Shown here piece after piece: positions 8,491 to 17,720 of a stretch of DNA of 64,000 bases; within the stretch, counting starts at the first letter, position 1; each line of letters opens with the position of its first letter. The DNA is from Haloterrigena alkaliphila (GTDB lineage Archaea > Halobacteriota > Halobacteria > Halobacteriales > Natrialbaceae): NCBI RefSeq assembly GCF_017352155.2, contig NZ_CP071462.1, forward strand, positions 3,472,001 through 3,536,000, given 5' to 3'. The notes under the pieces were generated by a model, which saw nothing but the letters and a program-made list of their open reading frames with translations, made no database searches and was not told the DNA's origin. The position numbers were made by a program, and so were the translations under genes.

Positions 8491-9471
8491 TCAGTCGTCG
8501 GCGTCCGCGGACGGTGCGTAGTCGCTCCCGCCGTACTTGCCGAACAGGAGTTCTCGAGTCGAGAGCTGGTAGTTCTGGGACTGGTACTCGCGCTCGACCG
8601 CCTGAAAGTAGTTGACGACGGTCACGAGCACGATGCCGCCGAGCGTGTTCCCGAGGAGGACGGGGAGCACGAAGTCGAACGCTCCGGTCGCGAGCGGGAG
8701 TTGACCCCGAAAGACGAGGAACGTCGCTTCGGTGGCCGAGACCACGCCGTGGAAGAGGTTGCCGAGCGGAATCGCGAGGAAGGCGATGTACACCAGCACC
8801 AGTCGCGACGTCGTGTCCTGGGACGCGTAATCGAGCCAGACGACGCCAGCGACGATCAGCCCCGCGAAGATCCCCTTGAAGAACAGGTCCCACCACGGCG
8901 TGGCGGCGGCGCTCTCGGCGATTTCGACCGCGACCGCCATCGTGTCCGGGGAGAAGACGCCCGTGTTCGCCAGCACGTACGCGCCCAGCGTTCCGCCGGC
9001 GAGGTTCCCGAATAGCACGATCGTCCAGACGGAGAGCAAGGCGGGAACGCTCGCCAGCCGCTCGAGGACGAGCGCGACCGGCGGGAGCGTGTTCTCGGTG
9101 TACAGTTGGTAGTCGCCGATGATGATGTAGACGAACCCGAGCGGATAGAGCAGCGCGCCCGCAATCGGGGCGCCCCCGGTCGCCTCGGTCAGCGAGGCGT
9201 AGAGCATGAACGTGAGCGTGATCGCGAAGCCCGCCGCCAGCGCGCTGAAGAACAGTTCCCGGGTTCCGGTCGTGATCTCGTCGTCGGCCGCGGCGACGAT
9301 CCGGTGGAAGATCTCGTCGGCCGAGAAGCGGTCCCGGACGACGGCACCGGCCGCCGGAACGCCGTGTTCGGACCGCTCGACGGCGTCTCGGAGCGCCTCG
9401 TCGTCGGTGACGTCCTCGGACTGCCGTCCGTCGCGATCCCGCTCGTCGGAGAACTGCGCATCGGCGCTCAT
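8491..9471 (-). CDS. Formate/nitrite transporter (FNT) family channel
   Basis: A 326-residue membrane protein of the FNT family (FocA, NirC, HSC), pentameric channels for small monovalent anions such as formate, nitrite or hydrosulfide. Residues 1-75 form a charged cytosolic extension that is longer than usual. About six membrane segments follow. The family features GNLAGG (about 155, a membrane half-helix break) and the repeat-related GNLFHG and LLGNTLGG in the second half are present. The soluble tail is about 30 residues. The substrate cannot be assigned. The ATG overlaps by 4 bp the decayed MFS reading frame upstream, so expression may now depend on whatever promoter that remnant kept. 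Confidence 0.9.
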   Translation of the reverse strand: MSADAQFSDERDRDGRQSEDVTDDEALRDAVERSEHGVPAAGAVVRDRFSADEIFHRIVAAADDEITTGTRELFFSALAAGFAITLTFMLYASLTEATGGAPIAGALLYPLGFVYIIIGDYQLYTENTLPPVALVLERLASVPALLSVWTIVLFGNLAGGTLGAYVLANTGVFSPDTMAVAVEIAESAAATPWWDLFFKGIFAGLIVAGVVWLDYASQDTTSRLVLVYIAFLAIPLGNLFHGVVSATEATFLVFRGQLPLATGAFDFVLPVLLGNTLGGIVLVTVVNYFQAVEREYQSQNYQLSTRELLFGKYGGSDYAPSADADD

Positions 9472-9824
9472 GGTGGCGAGTGCGCGATGGTCCGAATAAA
9501 CCTGTCGTCATCTCGGTGGAGTGTCCCTGTCCGTCCATCCTTCCCCGCGATCGCGATGAACGAGGCGCTCGAGTCGACGAACGGGAACAGGGCGGAGACC
9601 GCAACACCGACCTCGAGCACGGCGAGCAAGACGGTCCGCTCGTCGAATCGGTCGCCGGCCCACGCGATCGGGATGACGGTGAGCGTCCGCCAGAGGACCG
9701 TCGTGTCGGTCGGCTCGAGCGCGTCGATGTAGTACGGCAAGAGCGTGATCAGGGTGACGAAGCCGGACCCCTCGGCGAACCGGGCGAGACACAGCGACCA
9801 GAACTGCAGCCGATCCTCGCTCAC
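9468..9824 (-). pseudogene. MFS transporter remnant
   Basis: The first 40 residues (from a GTG start; LARFAEGSGFVTLITLLPYY) are the amino end of a haloarchaeal major-facilitator transporter. The frame then jumps straight to TVIPIAWAGDRFDERTVLLA, the loop 2-3 region with the RxGDRxD/R signature. About 25 residues around the second membrane helix are therefore missing. After about 95 residues the similarity to MFS proteins ends in unrelated charged sequence. Full-length MFS proteins have about 400 residues and 12 helices, so this cannot transport anything. It runs into the FNT start codon with a 4-bp overlap that looks like a product of deletion. Confidence 0.8.
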
Positions 9825-9939
9825 GGCGCACGTTTCCGAGGCGTTCCAAACGCGGTTTCGAATCGACGAGGGGAGGCGGGCGAGCCGCCGGTGGCCTCCC
9901 CCGAACGGATTTTAGGGATCGGGCGACGTACCGACCCGC

Positions 9940-10449
9940 ATGGAGTTCACGGTCGTACAGGGCGACATCGCCGTACAGTCCGCCGACGCGCTCGTCAACG
10001 CCGCCGGCACGTCGCTGCGGATGGGCAGCGGCGTCGCGGGATCGCTGCGCCGAAACGCGAACGGCCCGATCAACGACGAAGCGATGGAACGGGGACCGGT
10101 CGACCTCGGCGCGGCCGCGGTCACCGACGCCTACGATCTCCCGGCCGAGTACGTGATCCACGCGGCCGCGATGCCCCACTACGGAGACGGACGCGCGACG
10201 GAGGAGAGCATCCGAGACGCTACCCGAAACGCCCTCGAGGAGGCCGACGAACTGGGCTGTGAGTCGGTCGTAATCCCGGTCCTCGGTACGGGGGCTGCCG
10301 GCTTCGAGTTCGGCCGCGGCGCGCGACTCGTCTGCGAGGAAGTCCGCGGCTACGAGCCGTCGTCGCTGACCGACGCGCGGGTGATCGCGTATTCGGAACG
10401 GGAGTACGGGGACCTCGAGTCGATCGCCGCGGACGTCCGCTCGGGGTGA
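9940..10449 (+). CDS. Macro-domain (ADP-ribose-binding) protein
   Basis: A 169-residue stand-alone macro domain. The opening EFTVVQGDIAVQSADALVNAAG contains the GDI and VNAA motifs that bind the distal ribose and adenine of ADP-ribose. GSGVAGSL supplies the first glycine loop, and LGTGAAGFEFG (about 113-123) the diphosphate loop. Such proteins remove ADP-ribose from proteins or nucleic acids, or hydrolyse ADP-ribose 1''-phosphate or O-acetyl-ADP-ribose. No partner ADP-ribosyltransferase or sirtuin gene lies nearby. The gene follows a 115-bp gap. Confidence 0.92.
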   Translation: MEFTVVQGDIAVQSADALVNAAGTSLRMGSGVAGSLRRNANGPINDEAMERGPVDLGAAAVTDAYDLPAEYVIHAAAMPHYGDGRATEESIRDATRNALEEADELGCESVVIPVLGTGAAGFEFGRGARLVCEEVRGYEPSSLTDARVIAYSEREYGDLESIAADVRSG

Positions 10450-10525
10450 GCGACCCGTCGTCGGGTCGACCGCCTCGCGTGCCGGTTCACGATTCCTTTT
10501 GAGCCCCGGCCACCGAAAGCGGGGC

Positions 10526-11338
10526 ATGACCGAACGCGAAGCGGACGCCCGCCGGGCGAGCGTCGCGCTCCGAGCGGCCCGCGCGGGCGCCGACGTCGCC
10601 GCGGCGTCGTTCCGAACCGACCTCGAGGTCGAGCGCAAAGGAGAGAAGACAGACGTCGTGACGCAGGTCGATCGCGACGCCCAGCGGCGCGTCATCGAGG
10701 TCCTCGAGGCGGCGTACCCGGACGAGCCGGTCGTCGGCGAGGAGGAGGACGCGCTAAAGGCGGTCCCCGAGACGGGACCGGCCTGGATCGTCGACCCCAT
10801 CGACGGGACGAACAACTACGTCAACGGGATCCGCGCGTTCGGGACGGCCGTCGCCGCGGTCCGCGACGGGGAACCGGTCGGCGCGGCGACCGTCTGCCCC
10901 GCACTGGGCGACGCCTACCGCGTCGGGCCCGACGGCGGCTTTCGCAACGAGGAGGCGCTCTCGGTCAGCGACGTCGCCGACCCCGAGGCCGCGACGGTCT
11001 GTCCGACCTACTGGTGGGACTTCGACCAGCGCGACCAGTACGCCGCGGCCACGCGGGCCGTGGTCGAGCGATTCGGCGACATGCGCCGCTTCGGCTGCGC
11101 GCAACTCGAACTCGCGCTGGTCGCCGCCGGCGCGCTCGAGGGGACGTTCACGAACCGGCGAGCCAACGTCTGGGACACCGTCGCCGGGGTGGCGCTGGTG
11201 CGGGCGGCCGGCGGGCGCGTCACGGATCTCGAGGGGAACCGCTGGCGCCACGACAGCGAGGGGCTGGTGGCCTCGAACGGACCGCTCCACGACGACCTTC
11301 GCGCAGCCGCTCGAGAGATCGACGCCACGGAGCCGTAA
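10526..11338 (+). CDS. Inositol monophosphatase / FBPase-like phosphatase
   Basis: A 270-residue Mg-dependent phosphatase of the IMPase superfamily (archaeal members also act on fructose 1,6-bisphosphate or NADP). Metal ligands are visible in GEEED (residues 71-75), the signature DPIDGTNN (90-97), and the late WDTVAGVALVRAAGG segment (about 219-233). The start ATG in GGGGCATGACC gives the family N-terminal helix; a TTG 27 bp upstream is less likely. Substrate cannot be set from sequence alone. Confidence 0.9.
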   Translation: MTEREADARRASVALRAARAGADVAAASFRTDLEVERKGEKTDVVTQVDRDAQRRVIEVLEAAYPDEPVVGEEEDALKAVPETGPAWIVDPIDGTNNYVNGIRAFGTAVAAVRDGEPVGAATVCPALGDAYRVGPDGGFRNEEALSVSDVADPEAATVCPTYWWDFDQRDQYAAATRAVVERFGDMRRFGCAQLELALVAAGALEGTFTNRRANVWDTVAGVALVRAAGGRVTDLEGNRWRHDSEGLVASNGPLHDDLRAAAREIDATEP

Positions 11339-11458
11339 CTCGGCTGCAAACGACCGCGACCGCCGGCCGTCCGCCGTCGGGACCGATCGGCGAATCCGGA
11401 CTGTCACTCCTCGGGGAAAATCGGAAACGGTAAGCGCCCACCCCGTTGGGTATGGCGC

Positions 11459-12580
11459 ATGGACGAGTACATCGAACGGTACGGGGCCGAGCGCGTCTGG
11501 GCCGCGACCGTCGTCCTCCTCGCCGCCGCAGTGGTCCTCGCCGCCACCGTCTTCCCACAGCGGGTCTACGTCGACATCATCTGGCAGTACTACTGGGGCC
11601 CCGTCGTCGCCGACGCCCACGGCTGGAACTGCGTCGCCTGGGCCGGCGGCGAACAGATCCCCTGCAGCGAATCCGGCGCCACCGGACCGACCGCCGAACC
11701 CGGCTACACGGTCGTCTCCTACGCCGGCTACATCCCGACGCTGATCCTCCTGGTGGTCGGGATCCTGTTCCTCGTTCGGCGTCTCGAGATCGAACGCTAC
11801 CGAGCGGGCTTCTTCGCGCTGTTCCCGTACATGCTGTTCGGCGGCGCCCTGCGGGTCGTCGAGGACACGAGCGTCGCCGCCTACCGGGTGACGGGCGAAC
11901 TCGCGATGGAGTTGCCGTGGATCGGCTTCCTGATCAGCCCGCTGATCTACTTCACCGTCTTCGTCCTCACGCTCGTCGCCGTCCTCGTGTCGGTCTGGCT
12001 CGACCGGACCGGCCGCGTCTCGGGATACGAGTACCCCCTCGCGGCGATCGGGACCACCTACCTCACGATCACGCTGGCCTACCTCGGCTACGCGACGACC
12101 GAGGAGTACGCCGAGTTCTATCCGCTGCTGCTCCTGACGATCCTCGTCGGCGCGACCGTCGCCACGGCGCTGACGTGGCTCGCTATCGAGCGGTTCGCGC
12201 CCGAGATCAATAACGGGACCCGGTACATGGGACTGGTCGTCATCTGGGCCCACGCGATCGACGGCGTCGCGAACGTCGTCGGCCTCGACTGGGCGACGGC
12301 CTTCGGCCACAGTTCCAATCTGGTTCCGAAACACCCCATCAACGGAGCGATCGTCGACATCACCGGCTCCGCGCTCCCGGCGAACGTCGTCGCGGTGACC
12401 GGCGCGGCCTGGCCGTTCCTGCTCGTGAAACTCGCCGCCGCCACCTTCGTCGTCTGGGTCTTCAACGAGGAGATCTTCGACGAAGAGCCGCGCTTCGCCA
12501 TCCTGATGATGATCACCGTCGTCGCCGTCGGCCTCGGTCCCGGGACGCGGGACATGCTCCGGGCGACCATCGGCGTCTGA
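11459..12580 (+). CDS. DUF63 family membrane protein
   Basis: A 373-residue polytopic membrane protein of the archaeal DUF63 family, whose function is not known. I count about eight hydrophobic helices, beginning with residues 14-32. A conserved-looking loop reads [16 protein letters not shown] (about 120-135), and [12 protein letters not shown] (about 264-275) carries polar residues inside the membrane region, which suggests a transport or enzymatic role. A Cys-containing external loop with WNCVAW sits near residue 58. It is monocistronic and convergent with trkH. Confidence 0.88.
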   Translation: MDEYIERYGAERVWAATVVLLAAAVVLAATVFPQRVYVDIIWQYYWGPVVADAHGWNCVAWAGGEQIPCSESGATGPTAEPGYTVVSYAGYIPTLILLVVGILFLVRRLEIERYRAGFFALFPYMLFGGALRVVEDTSVAAYRVTGELAMELPWIGFLISPLIYFTVFVLTLVAVLVSVWLDRTGRVSGYEYPLAAIGTTYLTITLAYLGYATTEEYAEFYPLLLLTILVGATVATALTWLAIERFAPEINNGTRYMGLVVIWAHAIDGVANVVGLDWATAFGHSSNLVPKHPINGAIVDITGSALPANVVAVTGAAWPFLLVKLAAATFVVWVFNEEIFDEEPRFAILMMITVVAVGLGPGTRDMLRATIGV

Positions 12581-12683
12581 GGCCCCACCGTTTTCGGCTC
12601 GGCTCTATCGACGGCTCCCCCTGCCGAAACAGCGACACGAAACTGCCTGGGTCGGACGTATCCATTCGGCTGAGGGACACGTT

Positions 12684-12797
12684 TTGACGACGGGTTCCGA
12701 CGATTGTGCGGCGTCGACCGACGAACGCCTCTTCGAAGAGATCCCACTGTCCCTCGAGACGCCGTCCGATCGCGTGGCCGATCTCGAGGTCGACTGA
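12684..12797 (+). other. Possible remnant or very short coding segment
   Basis: From a TTG, this frame gives 37 residues ending LETPSDRVADLEVD before TGA. Its codon use (GAG, GTC, CTC, GAC at third-position C/G) matches real haloarchaeal genes, and the frame stays open further upstream without any ATG or GTG. It may be the tail of a lost gene, since the region next to it is rearranged (50-bp tandem repeats). I cannot name a family. Confidence 0.25.
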
Positions 12798-12870
12798 TTG
12801 GGGTTCGCTGCGATCGGCGAGGCAGGCGGCTGCTCCCGTCCGCTCACTGCCGCCAGCGCGATGCGCTGCC

Positions 12871-12998
12871 GAGGATCGCGATTCAGGGAATCGCTCACTA
12901 CCGTCGGACTGACGACCGACGAGGATCGCGATTCAGGGAATCGCTCACTACCGTCGGACTGACGACCGACGAGGATCGCGATTCAGGGAATCGCTCAC
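12871..12998. repeat. 50-bp tandem repeat with hairpin at the trkH 3' end
   Basis: A 50-bp unit starts at 12871 and 12921, identical in both copies, and a third copy starting at 12971 is kept for its first 28 bp, where it forms the trkH stop region. Each unit contains GCGATTC-AGG-GAATCGC, a perfect 7-bp stem with a 3-base loop. The arrangement suggests that the trkH 3' flank was duplicated in tandem. The hairpins lie between convergent genes, so they could end transcription or protect mRNA 3' ends. Only 2.5 copies with no unique spacers: not a CRISPR. Confidence 0.9.
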
Positions 12999-14542
12999 CG
13001 CCGCCAGAACGCGCCGGTGAAGACGACCAGCACCGGGATGATCTCGAGGCGGCCGATCCACATCAGGAAGATCATCACGAGTTTCGAGGCGTCGGTGAAC
13101 TCGCGATAGCTACCGAACGGTCCGAGGGCACCGAACCCCGGTCCGACGTTCCCGATGGTCGCGATGCCGGCGCTGACGGCGTCGATCGCGTCGAGCGTGA
13201 CCTCGCCGCGCGTCGAGTCGAGGGCGATGAACACGGTCGCGAGGACGAAGATCACCAGGTAGAGGAGCGTAAAGCCGAGCACGCCGCGGATCACGTCCTC
13301 GTCGATGACGTGGTCGCCGATTCGGATCGGCTGGACCGCTTCGGGATGGGCGGCGGTGAACAGCTCTCGGCGAGCGACCTTCCAGACGACCAGCCAGCGG
13401 ATGATCTTGATCCCGCCGCCGGTCGACCCGGCACTTCCCCCGATGAACATGGCGGTCAGGAGGACGATCTTGGCGGTGCCGTCCCACTGCGCGAAGTCGC
13501 TCGAGGCGAACCCCGTCGAGTTCAGCAGGGAGACGATCTGAAAGAGCCCGTGTCGCAGTGCGGGCTCGCCGGCGCCCTCGGTCGTGCCACCGAGCGCGCC
13601 GAGGGCGGGCGCGGCCCCGCCGTACAGCAGCGCGCCGAGAATTCCCGCGAGCACGGCGATCGCCCCGGCGTAGGTCCGCAACTCCGTGTTCTGGAAGAAC
13701 CGTCGCGACTCCCCGTGAAACACGTGCCAGAAGAGCGCGTAGTTGGTTCCCGCGACGACCATGAACGGGATGATGATCCACTGGACGGCGGCCGAGAACG
13801 CCGCGACGCTGTTCGCTTCGGGCGAGAACCCGCCGGTCGGGAGCGTCGAGAAGCCGTGGGCGACCGCGTTGTAGAAGCTCATGTTCGGCGCCAGCCCGAC
13901 GAGGTGAAGCCCGTAGAGCAGGGCGATGAGGAGGAGCGTGAATCCGAAGTAGACGAGCCACAGAATGCGGGCCGTCTCGGCGATCTTCGGCGTGAGCTTC
14001 TGGAGTTCCGGTCCCGGCGCTTCCAATCGGATCAGCTGCGCACCGTTGACGGCCAGTTCCGGCAGAATCGCGATCATCAGGACGATGATCCCCATCCCGC
14101 CGAGCCACTGGGTGAGCTGGCGCCACATCATGAGGGCGTGGGAGTGGCGCTCGACGGAGATCACCTCCATCACCGTCGCTCCGGTCGTCGTGAACCCGGA
14201 CATCGACTCGAACAGCGCGTTCACCGGGTGGGCGAGGGCCGATTCGGTTCCGTACCCCGCGAGCACGTACGGGATCGCGCCGACGACCGCGACCGCGAGC
14301 CACGAGAGGGCGACGAACAACATCGCCTCTCGCGGTAGGAGGTCGGGTTCCATCGGCTCCGGCTCGATACGCTCGAGGAGCACCCCGAACGTGACGATGA
14401 TCGCGAGCGTCGCGCCGAACACCAGGACGTCCTCTTCGTAGGCGAGCGCGACGACCAGCGGGACGAGTACCGCGAGGGAGAGATACTTGAGAACGGTTCC
14501 CGTTAGTGCGACGCTCGTTCGCCAATCAACGCGTATACTCAT
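12995..14542 (-). CDS. trkH: TrkH-family potassium uptake channel subunit
   Basis: A 515-residue potassium-translocating subunit with the four P-loops of the superfamily of K+ transporters. They are GFTTTGAT (about 115-122), STLPTGGFS (about 230), STGFASSD (about 355) and GNVGPGFG (about 470), each presenting the selectivity glycine. About ten membrane helices are seen. The start was placed at the ATG opening MSIRVDW, since an ATG 99 bp upstream would add an unlikely Arg/Ser-rich leader. Its soluble partner TrkA is encoded 3.2 kb away on the same strand. The stop codon is embedded in the 50-bp tandem repeat. Confidence 0.94.
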   Translation of the reverse strand: MSIRVDWRTSVALTGTVLKYLSLAVLVPLVVALAYEEDVLVFGATLAIIVTFGVLLERIEPEPMEPDLLPREAMLFVALSWLAVAVVGAIPYVLAGYGTESALAHPVNALFESMSGFTTTGATVMEVISVERHSHALMMWRQLTQWLGGMGIIVLMIAILPELAVNGAQLIRLEAPGPELQKLTPKIAETARILWLVYFGFTLLLIALLYGLHLVGLAPNMSFYNAVAHGFSTLPTGGFSPEANSVAAFSAAVQWIIIPFMVVAGTNYALFWHVFHGESRRFFQNTELRTYAGAIAVLAGILGALLYGGAAPALGALGGTTEGAGEPALRHGLFQIVSLLNSTGFASSDFAQWDGTAKIVLLTAMFIGGSAGSTGGGIKIIRWLVVWKVARRELFTAAHPEAVQPIRIGDHVIDEDVIRGVLGFTLLYLVIFVLATVFIALDSTRGEVTLDAIDAVSAGIATIGNVGPGFGALGPFGSYREFTDASKLVMIFLMWIGRLEIIPVLVVFTGAFWRR

Positions 14543-14757
14543 CGTTTCACGTCCGGCTCGGCGCGAACCGGAATCTACGTCGAGCAAACTCGACATCCCC
14601 ACATAAGACCGTTGAAAGCGACCCGAGTACGAGGACCGCACTCGAACTGGACCGGTATCGGTTCGGGGTCAGCACACCGGCCGTAGCGACTGTCAGGGAA
14701 CCCGACGTGTCGACCGGTGGTCTTTGTACGCTCGTCGCGTACCGAACCCCGATCGGG

Positions 14758-14994
14758 ATGACTCGCGTACCTAGCGTCCGCCGACCGACGTCGTTTTTCG
14801 ACGTCTTCATGGTAACCGCCGGGTCGATCGCGCTCGTCGCGCTCGTCCTCGCGATCTGGCACGGCTCGTTCGCCCGCATAGAGATGGGTGTGTTCACCCT
14901 CCTCCTGTTCGTCTGGGTCGCCTGGGCCGTCAATCGCATCCTCAGGGAATCGGTTCGAGAGGAGGAGCGAACGCGAGGGGACTCGAGGCGGTGA
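14758..14994 (+). CDS. Small two-helix membrane protein
   Basis: A 78-residue product from the ATG opening MTRVPS, with two predicted membrane helices (about residues 17-35 and 43-60) and an Arg/Glu-rich tail RESVREEERTRGDSRR. It has no recognised family. It lies between trkH and the permease gene and is divergent from trkH, so a role in the potassium or stress system is possible but unproven. Confidence 0.6.
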   Translation: MTRVPSVRRPTSFFDVFMVTAGSIALVALVLAIWHGSFARIEMGVFTLLLFVWVAWAVNRILRESVREEERTRGDSRR

Positions 14995-15238
14995 CCTCGC
15001 GAGTGGTCACGAAAACCGTCAACGCCCGTTTCGGCGGCGGCAAACGAACCTGTTAAGACGCGGGTCCTATATCGCATCAGTATGTCCAAGTACCTCCCCA
15101 CCCGGACGAGGCCATCGTCGAACGTGCGTTTTGACTGCGTTCGCGATCGGTGAGGGAGTCGGCGAAACGCGTCACCACTGCTCACAACGAATGCTACGAA
15201 ACCGACGGCCACTGACGGTTTTCACCGGCCGAACGACG

Positions 15239-15245
15239 AGGAGGG
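15239..15245 (+). promoter_or_regulatory. Strong Shine-Dalgarno before the permease
   Basis: AGGAGGG ends 4 bases before the ATG at 15250. Most haloarchaeal leading genes are leaderless, so a strong site implies a leadered mRNA here. Confidence 0.6.
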
Positions 15246-15249
15246 ACCG

Positions 15250-17562
15250 ATGAACGGAAGCGACGAAGAACTCGCGAAGGACCTCGGCCCGCTCGCCGCG
15301 CTAACGATCGGTATCGGGACGATGATCGGTGCGGGCATCTTCGTGCTCCCCGGCGCGGCCGTCGCCGACCTCGGTCCGTTAGCGGCGCTCGCGTTCGTCA
15401 TCGGCGGCGTGATCGCCCTGTTCACGGCGCTCTCGGCGTCCGAACTCGGGACGGCGATGCCCGTCTCCGGCGGCGCGTACTACTACGTCAACCAGGGGCT
15501 CGGGCCGCTGTTCGGCTCGATCGCCGGCTGGGGCAACTGGATGGGCCTCGCCTTCGCCTCCGCGTTCTACATGTACGGGTTCGGCGAGTACGTCAACCAG
15601 TTCGTGAGCGTCGCACCGCTGAGCCTCGGGCCCGTCGGCCTCGAGTCGGGCCAGGTGATCGGTCTGATCGGCGCCGCCTTCTTCATCGTCGTCAACTACG
15701 TCGGCGCGAAGGAGACCGGGCGATTACAGAACATCATCGTCATCACGCTGGTCGGGATTCTGAGCGTCTTCACGCTGTTCGGCCTCCTGAACGCCGACCT
15801 CGAGACGCTCCGTCCGATCGATCCCTTCGGCTGGTCGCCCCTGCTCCCGGTGACGGGGCTCGTGTTCGTGTCGTACCTCGGATTCGTCCAGATCACGTCC
15901 GTCGGCGAGGAAATCCAGAATCCGGGCCGCAACCTGCCGCGGGCGGTCATCGGGAGCGTCGTCATCGTGACCACGATGTACGCGCTGATCCTCCTGACGA
16001 TACTGGCGGCCGTCGAAACCGAAGTCGTCGCGAACAACGAGACGGCCGTCGTCGACGTCGCGCGGATGCTGATGGGGCCGGCGGGGGCCGCGGCGCTGCT
16101 GTTCGGTGGCCTGCTGGCGACCGCCTCGTCCGCGAACGCGTCGATCCTCGCCTCCTCCCGGATCAACTTCGCGATGGGCCGTGACAAACTCGTCTCGCCC
16201 AAGATCAACGAGATCCACCCGCGGTTCGCGACTCCATACCGCGCGATCGCGATCACGGGCGGACTCATCCTGCTGTTCATCGTGTTCGGCGATCTGGAAC
16301 TACTCGCGAACGCCGGGAGCGTCCTCCACCTCATCGTCTACGGTCTGCTCAATCTCGCGCTGATCGTCTTCCGCGAGGCCGAACCCGCGGGCTACGATCC
16401 CGACTTCGAAGTGCCGTTCTACCCCTTCACGCCGATCCTCGGCGCGGTACTCTCGCTCGCGCTGATCGTATTCTTCAGCCCGATGGTGATCGGCCTGTCG
16501 ATCGCGTTCGTCGTGCTCGGCCTCGTCTGGTACCTCGGCTACGCTCGGTCGGAGATCGAATCACAGGGCGTCCTCGCCGACTACGTCCTCGAGCGCTCCG
16601 AGGAGATGCCCGACGCGGCGGTGACTGCGACGACGGCGGTCCAGCCGGAGGGCGGCGACTACCGGGTGATGGTCCCGCTGGCGAACCCCGCCCACGAGAA
16701 ACACCTCATCACGCTCGCCTCCGCCATCGCGGACCAGAACGACGGGACGGTCGTCGCCGTCAACATCGAGAAAGTGCCCGACCAGACCTCGCTGGCGGCC
16801 GCTCGCGAACAGAAGGACCACGAGGCGGCCGCCCACCTGCTCGAGCAGGCCCGAACCGACGCCGAAACGTACGGCGTCGACGTCGAGACCCACGTGGTGC
16901 TCTCCCACCGCGGCGTCGAGGAGGTGTTCGACGCGGCGAAGCGCTACGGCGCCGACGTCTGCGTGATGGGCTGGGGGCCGGACTCGCTGGGATCGCCCGG
17001 TCGCATCGAGAGCAGGACCGACGAACTCGCGCAATCGCTGCCGTGTGATTTCCTCGTGTTCCGCGACCGCGGGTTCGACCCGTCCCGGATCCTCCTCCCG
17101 ACCGCCGGCGGTCCGGACTCCGACCTCGCGGCGGCCGTCGCCCGCTGTCTGCGCGACCAGTACGACGCCGGCGTGACGCTGCTCCACGTCGCGGAGGACG
17201 ACCAGCGGGGGCAGGCCTTCCTCGAGTCGTGGGCGGTCGACCACGACCTCTCGGGGGCGACCCTCAGCGTGGAGACGGGCGACGTCCAGCGCAGGATCGC
17301 CGAGGCGGCTGCGGACGCGACGCTGCTGGTCATCGGCGCGACGGAGAAGGGCCTGCTCTCGCGGGTCGTTCGCGGCTCGCTCGTCCTGGACGTCCTCGAG
17401 GAGGTCGAGTGTTCGGTGCTGCTCGCCGAGAAGCGCCACAAACGCACCATTCGCGAGCGGATCTTCGGGGCCCGCAGAGACGCGCGGGACGACGAGGAGA
17501 CGGGCGTGACGCCGGACCCGTCGACGCCGAACCCCGAGACCGAAACGACGGAAACCGACTGA
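15250..17562 (+). CDS. APC-superfamily amino-acid permease fused to two Usp domains
   Basis: A 770-residue membrane protein. Residues 1 to about 440 form a 12-helix amino acid-polyamine-organocation transporter with the first-helix motif GIGTMIGAGIFVLPG (about 21-35). Two cytosolic universal-stress-protein domains follow: residues about 475-605 (MVPLANPAHEKHLITLA start) and about 615-735, which ends with a nucleotide-type loop GATEKGLLSRVVRGS. The tail is acidic and Thr/Pro-rich. Such fusions are known in haloarchaea and are thought to sense ATP or stress to gate transport. Flanking trkH and trkA suggest osmotic or ionic stress control, which is inference. Confidence 0.93.
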   Translation: MNGSDEELAKDLGPLAALTIGIGTMIGAGIFVLPGAAVADLGPLAALAFVIGGVIALFTALSASELGTAMPVSGGAYYYVNQGLGPLFGSIAGWGNWMGLAFASAFYMYGFGEYVNQFVSVAPLSLGPVGLESGQVIGLIGAAFFIVVNYVGAKETGRLQNIIVITLVGILSVFTLFGLLNADLETLRPIDPFGWSPLLPVTGLVFVSYLGFVQITSVGEEIQNPGRNLPRAVIGSVVIVTTMYALILLTILAAVETEVVANNETAVVDVARMLMGPAGAAALLFGGLLATASSANASILASSRINFAMGRDKLVSPKINEIHPRFATPYRAIAITGGLILLFIVFGDLELLANAGSVLHLIVYGLLNLALIVFREAEPAGYDPDFEVPFYPFTPILGAVLSLALIVFFSPMVIGLSIAFVVLGLVWYLGYARSEIESQGVLADYVLERSEEMPDAAVTATTAVQPEGGDYRVMVPLANPAHEKHLITLASAIADQNDGTVVAVNIEKVPDQTSLAAAREQKDHEAAAHLLEQARTDAETYGVDVETHVVLSHRGVEEVFDAAKRYGADVCVMGWGPDSLGSPGRIESRTDELAQSLPCDFLVFRDRGFDPSRILLPTAGGPDSDLAAAVARCLRDQYDAGVTLLHVAEDDQRGQAFLESWAVDHDLSGATLSVETGDVQRRIAEAAADATLLVIGATEKGLLSRVVRGSLVLDVLEEVECSVLLAEKRHKRTIRERIFGARRDARDDEETGVTPDPSTPNPETETTETD

Positions 17563-17580
17563 CGGCCTCACGCGAGGCCG
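17563..17580 (+). terminator. Hairpin at the permease 3' end
   Basis: CGGCCTC-ACGC-GAGGCCG forms a perfect 7-bp stem starting directly after the stop codon. There is no T tract, so it may act in mRNA 3'-end stability rather than termination. Confidence 0.4.
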
Positions 17581-17720
17581 CGTCGGTGGCAGTTCCGCGC
17601 CTCGTCGCGCCGGGATCGCTTCGCGCCCCGCCAGCGGCTCCGTCACGCTCGGCACTATAATTCCGGTCCCGATTGCGGTGGTGGTTTGCCGTCAGTACGG
17701 GGGGAGCGGATCCCGCGCGA

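Noticed and set aside
12871-12998. CRISPR array
   Set aside because: Only 2.5 copies in direct tandem without unique spacers and no cas genes.
12704-14338. Long plus-strand frame antisense to trkH
   Set aside because: The Asp/Arg/Gln/Pro-rich translation is the mirror of a GC-rich coding strand; trkH on the other strand explains the sequence.
15081-15152. 23-codon frame starting MSKYLPTRTRPS
   Set aside because: Too short, no SD or TATA support, and no known small-protein pattern.
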